A stretch of 47,079 nt of DNA from Deltaproteobacteria bacterium (lineage in GTDB: Bacteria > Bdellovibrionota > UBA1018), in assembly GCA_013286765.1 (NCBI GenBank), contig JABDFB010000004.1, positions 1-47,079 on the forward strand, in the 5' to 3' direction. Of the stretch, positions 40,451 through 47,079 are shown one piece after another. A program made the translations under genes and the position numbers. The notes under the pieces were generated by a model. That model saw only the letters and a program-made list of their open reading frames with translations. It had not been told where the DNA came from and searched no databases. How positions within the stretch are numbered: the stretch's first letter is position 1; each line of letters starts with the position of its first letter.

Positions 40451-41824
40451 ATGAAAAATAAATATGAAGTAAGTAATGTTTTAATCGCAAGTGCAATTGT
40501 CGCTATGATTACGGCTTGCAATAGTATGCCCGTTGTCCAAGAGTTCCCGGATTCCGCTAATGCCACTGAAGAGGCGGAAAAATTGACAGCTGAAATTCAA
40601 ATCGCTCGCAATGAACAAGCGGAAGTGCTCTCGCCCCACTTCTTTGAACAGGCAGAAAAGGCTTTGGAGAGCGCAAGGCAAGATCAAATTAAAATGAAAG
40701 ACTCGAGAGAAATATTACATAAAATAGCAATAGGTCGCACCTACCTAAATAAAGGTAAAGAATCGGTTCAACTAGTAAGATCCAATATGGAGGAAGTAGT
40801 AATTGCGAGACAGCTAGCTATGGAGAGAGGTGCACAACGTCTCTTTGAATCAGATTTTCGGAAAACAGACCAGTATTTGAAGGAAGTGACCTCTGAGATC
40901 GAAAAAAGGGAACTTGAGAGTATCAGTCACCAGAGAGTTCAACTCCAGGCAGAATATCGTGATCTTGAATACCGTGCGATTAAGGAAGTAAGACTAGGCC
41001 CCGCGCAGAAAATTATTTCCCAGGCCCTGACTGAAGGAGCGCGGGAATTTGCGCCTCAAACTCTAGCGCTGGCGGAAAAAAAGATAGCTGATACGTCAGC
41101 TTTTATTCTCGCTAACCGACATGACCTGGATCAAGTTAAGGCACGATCCGACGATGCCATGGCAGCGGCAGAACATTTATTGAAAATCACCCAAAACGCT
41201 CAATCTACACGGAAAGCTTCGCCGGAAGAACTAGCGCTTCAATTAGAGAAGGAAGAAGTCAAGATTCAGGATGATCAATCTCGACTGGCCCAAGAAAGAA
41301 ACGCGGCATTGATCCTTGCAAGTCAAGTCAGTGCGCTTTCAAAAGAAAAGGCGGTGCTTGAGGCGGACCATACGTTCAACCAGAGAATTGAACAGGCTCA
41401 GACCCAGTTCAGTTCGCAAGAAGCGGAAGTTCTTAAGCAGGGCGATAAGGTTTTAATCCGCCTCAAAGGACTAGAGTTTCCAAAGGGTAAAGCTGTTCTT
41501 AAGGCTTCGTCGCAATCACTTTTAGCGAAAGTTCAAGAGGCAATCACGGGATTTGGAAATGGCTCAGTTAGTGTTGAAGGGCACACCGATTCCGATGGAG
41601 ACAAAACTAGAAATGAAAAACTATCGACCGATCGCGCTCGAGCAGTAGCAGACTATCTGGTCATGGCCACTCCCAATCCTAGTGACAAAGCAAGAATCTC
41701 ATTCGTAGGGTACGGCGATCAAAAGCCTATTAGCAGCAATAGAACAGCGGCGGGCAAAGCCCAAAATCGACGGGTAGATATTATTATTTTGCCTGAACGG
41801 AATACTTCGCAGAAGCCATTTTAG
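40451..41824 (+). CDS. OmpA-family lipoprotein
   Basis: Outer-membrane lipoprotein with peptidoglycan-binding OmpA domain. ATG 40451 is chosen because AAGGAT stands 8 nt upstream and it gives the signal VLIASAIVAMITAC with lipobox ITAC; longer frames upstream add 25 unrelated residues. The middle (about 30-320) is long alpha-helical sequence resembling DUF4398 proteins (SPHFFEQAEKALESARQDQIKM). The OmpA domain has LEFPKGKAVLKASSQ, VEGHTDSDGDKTRNEKLSTDRARAVADYL and GKAQNRRVDIIILPE. 457 residues; likely an envelope tether. Confidence 0.9.
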   Translation: MKNKYEVSNVLIASAIVAMITACNSMPVVQEFPDSANATEEAEKLTAEIQIARNEQAEVLSPHFFEQAEKALESARQDQIKMKDSREILHKIAIGRTYLNKGKESVQLVRSNMEEVVIARQLAMERGAQRLFESDFRKTDQYLKEVTSEIEKRELESISHQRVQLQAEYRDLEYRAIKEVRLGPAQKIISQALTEGAREFAPQTLALAEKKIADTSAFILANRHDLDQVKARSDDAMAAAEHLLKITQNAQSTRKASPEELALQLEKEEVKIQDDQSRLAQERNAALILASQVSALSKEKAVLEADHTFNQRIEQAQTQFSSQEAEVLKQGDKVLIRLKGLEFPKGKAVLKASSQSLLAKVQEAITGFGNGSVSVEGHTDSDGDKTRNEKLSTDRARAVADYLVMATPNPSDKARISFVGYGDQKPISSNRTAAGKAQNRRVDIIILPERNTSQKPF

Positions 41825-41905
41825 CTGGTCAGGTATAAAACAGAGGCTTTCAACTTTCGGACACTTCTGGTACCCTCGGCCAAGCTAACTTCTAGCAGCT
41901 CATGT

Positions 41906-41979
<74 letters not shown>

Positions 41980-42002
41980 AATTTTTAGCTGGATTTTATT
42001 TC

Positions 42003-42460
42003 ATGAAGATACATCTGAAATACGAACACGCTATCCAAGACACTATTCGCTATCTCGAGTCTGTGCCATTGCGCCCTTAGAAGCCGTGTTATTGTTTACA
42101 CATCGTGAATTTACGCAAGAAGAAATTCAGTTTCTCGATCGATGGGCCGACTGCCTTTTGAGTCGCCAACTCATGCGTGCAACCACAAATCTCTATAATA
42201 AGGAAGAGATGGAAGACGAGGAAGATTGGCTAAAGCCTTGTTTTCCACGCTTTTATTTTTATGACATTTTAAGAGGATTGAACTTCATCCTAAAATGGGC
42301 GAGCATTTGCGGAAAACCTCTCGCCGAAGCGTCGATCGCAAAGGTCCTTCAACATCTCAAGTCGCGATTTCCCGATAACCACATTCGAATTGAGCGACTT
42401 TCCTTCAGACTTACTTGGAGAAGGTGCTGGATTGATCAATACGAGTTCCGAACTCTGTAG
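42003..42460 (+). pseudogene. frameshifted remnant of an unrecognised gene
   Basis: ATG 42003 starts MKIHLKYEHAIQDTIRYLESVPLRP and stops at 42078. In another frame the sense continues directly: LEAVLLFTHREFTQEEIQFLDRWADCLLSRQ, later WLKPCFPRFYFYDILRGLNFILKW and the end at 42460. One lost base near 42075 explains the break. Composition of both parts is protein-like, unlike the shadow frames. The family is not recognised. It overlaps the end of the convergent gene at 42436 by 25 bp. Confidence 0.5.
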
Positions 42461-43506
42461 TATACTTTTCCAGTCTTCGGATCCGTCACTGGCTGTATTT
42501 TAAATCCAGCAGCTTTCAGACGTTCCCGTGTCTTTGCATTCAATTTAGGATCCAAAATGTTTTCAGTAACATATGCATCATGGGTGGGATAAGCTTTTGC
42601 TACATCCACTCCCTCGATACCCCGAGGGAAGTCTTTTGGATATTCGGCAATCATCCGAGACGTTCGCGCAATATCAATATGATGCCCCGGCGAATTTAAA
42701 TAATCCCTCGGTTGAGTGAGGGTCATTCCCAAAAGCAGGGTTCGTCCTTTCTCTCCAATGTTGTCTAAAAACGTTTTAAATTGTTTATCAATATCAGTCC
42801 CAAATTGTCCATCCGCCAAATGATCAATCACATGGATGCCGCCATTATGTGGATCAAATTTAACCATTGTGAAGAGAGACGCAACAGCATCGCTGAATTC
42901 GGCTCTACTACAGTTGTGCCTAATACATATGCGAATGTCTTTCTCCAGACTTGACAGATACTTTGTAACGCTCTCCTCCGTATAGCCGTATCTGACCCCA
43001 TTTGCACCAGTTTCGACCTCGAGACGGTTTAAACTGCGCTGCATTGCCTCATTTTTTCGGTCTTCCTCTTTCAATTCTTGATCTACCTGGGCATTCGCTT
43101 CTCTTGCCATCTTCTCCTGAACAGTCTCTCGTTTAGAAAAGCTGAAGAGATTCCAAAAGCTAAACTTCTTTTTTTCTACTGGGGAAGTACTGTCATTGTT
43201 GCAATTAGCTCCTGTACTACTGGGCACGGCCGGCCTTTTTGGTCCTGCCGGTACTCTAGGTACTACTGCAATGCTATCATTCTTTTTTATCGAAATTGCA
43301 CCTCGTCGGTTTTTATGATGAGGGCTATCTTTGGGAATTTCGAATTCTTCAACCTTCGAATCTGTAGGGTCAATCGGAGCTTGAGGGCGTTGGTATATGG
43401 CATCGTTTTGATCATATGGCCGCCTTTGAGTGTCTGCCGCATTTGCTACTTGCGCCTGCACAATACTGAATAACAGGATTAAACACAAAATAGATTTAGT
43501 ATACAT
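42436..43506 (-). CDS. secreted protein of unknown function
   Basis: Not recognised. ATG 43504-43506 gives a signal peptide MYTKSILCLILLFSIVQAQ, cleaved near ANAA; a longer version from 43560 adds 18 residues in front. The mature protein has a proline-rich start (RPYDQNDAIYQRPQAPIDP), a lysine-rich linker, a helical middle (KMAREANAQVDQELKEEDRK) and a C-terminal domain with conserved-looking NGGIHVIDHLADGQFG and PGHHIDIARTSRMIAEYP. Two cysteines (RICIRHNC) are close together. About 356 residues; probably periplasmic. Confidence 0.68.
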   Translation of the reverse strand: MYTKSILCLILLFSIVQAQVANAADTQRRPYDQNDAIYQRPQAPIDPTDSKVEEFEIPKDSPHHKNRRGAISIKKNDSIAVVPRVPAGPKRPAVPSSTGANCNNDSTSPVEKKKFSFWNLFSFSKRETVQEKMAREANAQVDQELKEEDRKNEAMQRSLNRLEVETGANGVRYGYTEESVTKYLSSLEKDIRICIRHNCSRAEFSDAVASLFTMVKFDPHNGGIHVIDHLADGQFGTDIDKQFKTFLDNIGEKGRTLLLGMTLTQPRDYLNSPGHHIDIARTSRMIAEYPKDFPRGIEGVDVAKAYPTHDAYVTENILDPKLNAKTRERLKAAGFKIQPVTDPKTGKVYYRVRNSY

Positions 43507-43711
43507 ATTTAAATAATACGACAACCTATCAGGTGAAAAAAGATGAGTCAAAAACGACACACGTTTCTATTCCGTCAGTCTTTTAAACAGCACCTTCATT
43601 GATTCTAAAATAATAGCAGGTTAACTTTGACAGACAGGTCATTTCTTCCCTACCGGAACAAACTCCATTAATTTAAATAGATTCTTATTTATTGTCTCAC
43701 GGGTAGTTCCA

Positions 43712-44290
43712 ATGACAGGAATCTTTACTCTCCAAGCAATCTATCCCGAATTTACATTAGCATCCGAACCTAAACCTACAGCATCCAAATCTGCTCAAAA
43801 AAAGAAAAAACCAAAAAATGCTAGGCAATCAGGGAAGGATAAAGAAGAGAAAGTTGATATCGTCGATGCGGCTACTTCGCCTTCGGAGGAAGAGAAAAAA
43901 GCCCCTGAGGTGCCAGACATCCTTGTAGACGAAGAAACGGCCCAACACTTTAATGATGCTAGAAACCGGGACAGCTTCAGAAGAGAGCTTCTCAAAGGAA
44001 CTCAAAAATTTAATGAAACTACCTCGGGACCAAAACAAGTTTTAAGTGCAGCCGAAAGCATATGCGATGGTTTTATTAGCAGTTTTAGGAACCTAATCTC
44101 CCTCTTGAAAGGGAAGAAACTTTCAAAGTCTGGTGCTATTGTTGATGAGTACTTCGGTGAAATTATGTTTCGGTATTCTCAACTGCTCAGTATTTTCCAT
44201 AACTCGGTTGCGGGCAAGCGTGCTTTGTCGGGTTCTTTTTTATATTTCAGCTCTATAAGAGATTTAAAAATATTGAAGGAAAAATCATAG
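43712..44290 (+). CDS. putative exported protein of unknown function
   Basis: Not recognised. From ATG 43712 the protein is 192 residues: a short hydrophobic start (MTGIFTLQAIYPEFTLASEP), a Lys/Ala/Glu-rich linker (SAQKKKKPKNARQSGKDKEEK) and a helical domain (SICDGFISSFRNLISLLKGKK, YFGEIMFRYSQLLSIFHNS). The frame stays open upstream (RFLFIVSRVVP precedes the Met), which would complete a signal peptide if a rare start such as ATT 43691 were used. It has the same general build, linker then helical domain, as the protein at 42436, from which it is divergent. Confidence 0.55.
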   Translation: MTGIFTLQAIYPEFTLASEPKPTASKSAQKKKKPKNARQSGKDKEEKVDIVDAATSPSEEEKKAPEVPDILVDEETAQHFNDARNRDSFRRELLKGTQKFNETTSGPKQVLSAAESICDGFISSFRNLISLLKGKKLSKSGAIVDEYFGEIMFRYSQLLSIFHNSVAGKRALSGSFLYFSSIRDLKILKEKS

Positions 44291-44440
44291 CTAACGTGTC
44301 GGACTAAGGGAAGTTATTGACGCAAATCGACAAGCTGTAGGGCTCATTAGCGGGAAATGGTACTTGGCTGAAAATACTTATATAGAGCAATCCAGCGCGG
44401 GGATTCAAAAGCACCGTGACTAGACCATCTCGCAACGCAA

Positions 44441-44716
44441 CTAGGGTAGAGGTATCTTTTTTTCTTCTTTTAAACCGGCTTCAGTACTAGTCGGTAATTT
44501 CGGAGGCTGCGCCTTCGTGCAACGAAAGCCAAGATACATGAGGTAGCAAGCCCCTGCATATTTGATGATCGTAAAGACCTGAGGCAATTTTACCATTAGT
44601 GCGTTCAGGCCGAACAACGCTGCAACGATATACACTACTGCACCAAGGGTAGTACCAAGGGCAGCCAACAGGGCTCTTTTAAAACAAAAATTATCTATCC
44701 ATCCCACATTGATCAT
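44441..44716 (-). pseudogene. LysE/RhtB-family exporter fragment
   Basis: The 91-codon frame contains KRALLAALGTTLGAVVYIVAALFGLNAL and IKYAGACYLMYLGFRC, corresponding to about residues 40-85 of a LysE/RhtB translocator (normally about 205). The N-terminal PGP segment and the whole second half are missing; the tail (KAQPPKLPTSTEAGLKEEK) is the usual linker. The start overlaps the end of the GLUG frame. It is a decayed piece, not a functional carrier. Confidence 0.75.
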
Positions 44717-45641
44717 ATTCTTGTGAATTACAAGTTAAGCCGATTTGATCACCAGAATGTTCATTGCCAGTGACTGCCGCTGAAGCAGAACTGTTTTCCA
44801 AGGTTCCAGGCATAATCTGGACACCTACGATTCCACCGACCCCTTTTAATCCCGCTACTGTTCCTGATGCCTTGGAATTTCGAAGAGTCGCTGCATTGAC
44901 GCCAGCAATTCCACCCACATTGTACAGGCCAGATACCTTTCCATCAACAGAAGAGTCTTCGATGATAGATTTGTTAATTCCGACCAGCCCTCCCGTGTAC
45001 AAAATTCCAATTGACGACGAACTCTGACCTGCGATTTTGACACTGCCACCGACGACGTGAACATTAGAAATCAGGCCGTACCAATTTGCTGCTGCAATGA
45101 CTCCCGCTGAATCATCACCGCTACTGCTAATGATTTTTACATTTTCAATAATTAAATTTTTAATTTCGTCCCGCTTTCCGTTCGGACCCCAGGTGAGCTG
45201 GCCATAAAGACCAGCGCCGGAGAGCGAGTCGGTATGAGTGAGGGTGATGTTCTTTAATTTGTGATTGTCTCCGTCAATCGAAGCAAATGGAGCGATGGCA
45301 ATCATTTTGAGATCTTTTTCATTTGAAAAATCCAAGTCACTGGTAAGTTTAAAATTCCGTTTGTCGCCCGGTCCATTTATTGCCTTAAATTGTTCTACGG
45401 TACAGATTAAATAAGGGCTATCTTTTGTGCCGTCACCACCTCCATATCCATCAGAATTTGCGGTGTTCGCTCCAGTACATGGGGTTCTTAAAGAATTTTT
45501 ATCTTGAATAGGATTATTTGGGCCGACAGAGGTTTGTTGCTTAAAAGAAAGAAAGTAAATGAGAATTGAAAATGGGGCTCTGGAAGACAGAGCATTGATT
45601 CCACCTTTGACTAGCTTTAGAGTCCGAGATAGTTGAATGCA
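44691..45641 (-). pseudogene. GLUG-repeat surface protein fragment, 5' end lost
   Basis: The open frame has 316 codons but no ATG near its beginning; TTG 45335 is only an internal candidate. Sense can be read well upstream of it: CTGANTANSDGYGGGDG then DSPYLICTVEQFKAI, the usual entry of GLUG-type adhesins, and the repeats GGLVGINKS, GGIAGVNAA and GGIVGVQIM. The signal peptide is missing, and the frame ends abruptly (CNSQEYDQCGMDR) at the LysE fragment. Such proteins are normally exported beta-helices. Confidence 0.65.
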
Positions 45642-45643
45642 TT

Positions 45644-45769
45644 ATGCGTATTAATCATGTGATCATCGGAACAGACAATCTGGAATTGTCGGAAAAATTT
45701 TATAGTGACCTTCTAGAATTCAGTCGAATTGGCTCTTTTCGAGACACCGGGACTGGGAACGAAACCTAG
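45644..45769 (+). pseudogene. VOC-family protein, N-terminal stub
   Basis: MRINHVIIGTDNLELSEKFY begins a typical VOC domain (first beta-alpha unit, with SDLLEFSRIGSF following) but stops after 41 residues with TAG, just where the convergent gene at 45766 ends. The remaining two thirds are missing, so it is a truncated copy, different in sequence from the intact VOC gene at 15083. Confidence 0.65.
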
Positions 45770-46461
45770 CGTGAGATTTTTCTATAGTACCTACCACGGG
45801 TGTTTCCCACCGATTTTAGAAATGATTGGGATTTTAAATCACGTTCTGCTTGTCGAATTGAAATGGAATATCCAAGAGCTTCCAAATAGAGTTTGACTGT
45901 AATTCTTGAATGAGTAGCGAAGAGAGATTTAATAATACGGCGCCTTGTCTCTGGATTGATAGAAAATCGAGATTTCTTATCGGTTCGTTTCTTAGTCACG
46001 AATAGAGCTTCTCGACCTAGGTAGCCCCATTTTTGGTATTCAGAATAAGGAAATAGCGCATCTTCTAACATGCTCTTGCTTCCGATCCGTCTCTGACCAA
46101 TGTAGAATTGTTCCCACTGGGCCATCTGAATATCACTGAGAACAAGCTTTTGCCAAATTTTGAAGTCCCTCAGTTTACTAGATCTTAAATCGAACAAATG
46201 CTGGCAAAATTCCAAGATAACTGCACCTGCCTGTGGCCAGGGCTGCTTTAAAAGAGCCTTTTTTAAATCCATAGGGTTAGTCTGTTCCCATTGCTGGAAA
46301 AGAAAACGAACCAGTATTTCTCCAAGGCGGCTATCAAATCTTGCCCATTGCGTGAAGAGAGCAAGAGTGTCTATTGTTATAGATTTTGGGCGATGTTGAA
46401 GCGCTTCGTAAGCAGCACTGAGATCATCTAGTCCTGGGATTTTTGATAGTCCGATCTTCAT
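45766..46461 (-). CDS. unrecognised 231-residue protein, second gene of a two-gene operon
   Basis: Not recognised. ATG 46459-46461 (MKIGLSKIPGLDDLSAAYEAL) directly follows the stop of the small upstream gene (TGA-A-ATG), with AGG 6 nt before it, so it is translationally coupled; a longer start at 46485 would overlap that gene. The protein is basic and helical: TLALFTQWARFDSRLGEILVRFLFQQWEQ, QPWPQAGAVILEFCQHLFD, then a C-terminal part NPETRRRIIKSLFATHSRITVKLYLEALGYSISIRQAERDLKS that reads like a winged or homeodomain-like helix-turn-helix (landmarks only). The very end is Arg/Lys-rich. Confidence 0.65.
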   Translation of the reverse strand: MKIGLSKIPGLDDLSAAYEALQHRPKSITIDTLALFTQWARFDSRLGEILVRFLFQQWEQTNPMDLKKALLKQPWPQAGAVILEFCQHLFDLRSSKLRDFKIWQKLVLSDIQMAQWEQFYIGQRRIGSKSMLEDALFPYSEYQKWGYLGREALFVTKKRTDKKSRFSINPETRRRIIKSLFATHSRITVKLYLEALGYSISIRQAERDLKSQSFLKSVGNTRGRYYRKISR

Positions 46462-46462
46462 T

Positions 46463-46627
46463 TCAAACCTGATCCTGTGTTTCATCCAAGAAATCTAGAG
46501 CTTTTTCAGCTCCGGGAATGCCCTTCTTTTTTAATTTTTCCCCTCCAACAATCAACCGTGTGGTACGGGAAAGACGACCTGATAAATTACGAAGAGCCTG
46601 TTCCATAACTTGGGAAGTGAGATTCAT
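46463..46627 (-). CDS. 54-residue protein, first gene of the two-gene operon
   Basis: MNLTSQVMEQALRNLSGRLS starts a 54-aa protein (continuing RTTRLIVGGEKLKKKGIPGAEKALDFLDE and ending TQDQV), basic in the middle and acidic at the end, predicted helical. Not recognised. It ends one base before the start of the 231-residue gene, and two inverted repeats stand in its promoter region. Size, coupling and promoter layout recall an antitoxin-like or regulatory partner, but this is inference. Confidence 0.6.
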   Translation of the reverse strand: MNLTSQVMEQALRNLSGRLSRTTRLIVGGEKLKKKGIPGAEKALDFLDETQDQV

Positions 46628-46635
46628 AATTTACT

Positions 46636-46708
46636 TTACGACAAATAATAATATGTCGCAATACTTAGTGATATATTAATAATAACAAATAGTTATATTG
46701 TTATAATA
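46636..46708 (-). promoter_or_regulatory. two inverted repeats in front of the 54-aa/231-aa operon
   Basis: TTACGACA (46636-46643) and TGTCGCAA (46654-46661) are inverted, 7 of 8 matching, with a 10-bp spacer, starting 9 bp from the ATG. A second AT-rich dyad, ATAACAA and TTGTTAT (within 46683-46705), lies further upstream. The region is strongly AT-rich, as promoters of horizontally moved operons often are. Confidence 0.45.
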
Positions 46709-47002
46709 AGATGCGGTGTGTGTGCAAGCCGTTGTAATATTTTGGGTTACACAAAGACGCATCGAAGTAGGTCTGTAGATTCTCAAGAAATTTCATCTTA
46801 TGTTATCCGTTCACTAAAGCATGATGCGTTTGCACTGAATAGAAGTCTCTGGCTGACACTGATTTTACTCCTAAGGAATTTAAAGAGTTCTCTCCAAAAA
46901 GGACCAAATCGTTTTTATTCGCGACAAGAAGTCTTAAGCAAACATTGACTTTTCTTGAAACATACAATATCGCTCTTTGGCTGTTTGTTTGTGTGAGGTG
47001 TT
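46662..47002. other. 341-bp stretch without a supported gene
   Basis: Short frames exist on the plus strand, one from a GTG at 46718 (76 codons) and one protein-like run (DTDFTPKEFKEFSPKRTKSF and TLTFLETYNIALW, about 46855-46975) that lacks a start codon after a TAG. They may be debris of a lost gene. The left part holds the AT-rich promoter region described above. Confidence 0.35.
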
Positions 47003-47079
47003 ATGTTTCATTTCAAAATTGCTTCTAAGTGGTTTAATTTTTCTTCCCTTGTTTTTCTTCTTCTAATAGCGACTCCAAG
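47003..47079 (+). CDS. start of an exported protein, cut by the window edge
   Basis: ATG 47003 with GAGG 4 nt upstream opens MFHFKIASKWFNFSSLVFLL followed by LIATP, a signal-peptide-like N-terminus (basic start, hydrophobic core). Only 25 codons are visible, so no function can be given. Confidence 0.5.
   Translation, partial: MFHFKIASKWFNFSSLVFLLLIATP

Noticed and set aside
46718..46948. 76-codon plus-strand frame from GTG
   Set aside because: No ribosome binding site, no recognisable domain, and a competing protein-like frame overlaps it.

Overview
The window reads as a chromosomal segment of a Gram-negative bacterium with moderate GC content. The Gram-negative call rests on TolC-type outer-membrane channels, an RND pump, an OmpA-family lipoprotein and several predicted lipoproteins and secreted proteins. 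Gene style (many short operons on both strands, many secreted proteins of unknown function, a STAS/zinc-ribbon plus HATPase pair, RES/Xre toxin-antitoxin) would fit a Bdellovibrionota- or Deltaproteobacteria-like lineage. That placement is inference only; no rRNA is present to test it.

Layout. 1-4560 (minus): a tripartite ABC exporter operon, TolC channel, HlyD-type adaptor, two ABC ATPases and an ABC-2 permease that runs off the left edge. 4649-6842 (minus): eutC-eutB, B12-dependent ethanolamine ammonia-lyase without eutA or microcompartment genes nearby. 6975-14017 (plus): an RND pump without adaptor, an LtaS-like membrane sulfatase-fold enzyme and a secreted endonuclease/exonuclease/phosphatase-fold protein. 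13998-15454: a DMT transporter (minus) and a VOC protein (plus). 15621-19427: a cobalamin riboswitch, a six-codon leader ORF, then class Ia ribonucleotide reductase nrdA-nrdB. 19697-26850: a PMT-type glycosyltransferase, a small secreted protein, a lipoprotein with a TolC-like C-terminal part, an OBAP/DUF1264 protein, an overlapping flippase-like/FemAB-like pair, a rhodanese, a fold-back sequence and a 41-aa membrane protein. 26894-31909: tex, tRNA-Ser(GCU) with an unusual 27-bp hairpin terminator, a structured element, a RES/Xre toxin-antitoxin pair with a repeated palindrome, and a TSUP exporter. 31975-41824: a secreted protein, a YdjM-like membrane hydrolase, an FNR-type reductase, tatA, a STAS/zinc-ribbon protein plus HATPase protein, maf, yggS, a GT22 mannosyltransferase-like protein and an OmpA lipoprotein. 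41906-47079: tRNA-Arg(CCG) followed by a gene remnant, two secreted proteins of unknown function, a run of broken genes (LysE, GLUG, VOC fragments), an unrecognised two-gene operon with palindromic sites in front, and a partial gene at the right edge.

How the parts connect. Cobalamin appears twice: EutBC needs it as cofactor, and the riboswitch probably shuts down the B12-independent ribonucleotide reductase when B12 is plentiful, which predicts a B12-dependent class II enzyme (NrdJ) elsewhere in the genome. Envelope building and export is the main theme of the rest. The most interesting candidates for undescribed biology are the riboswitch leader with its competing helix and mini-ORF, the 54-aa/231-aa operon at 45766-46627, the flippase/FemAB pair as a possible split MprF-like system, and the hairpin-rich elements at 26510-26705 and 29624-29798.
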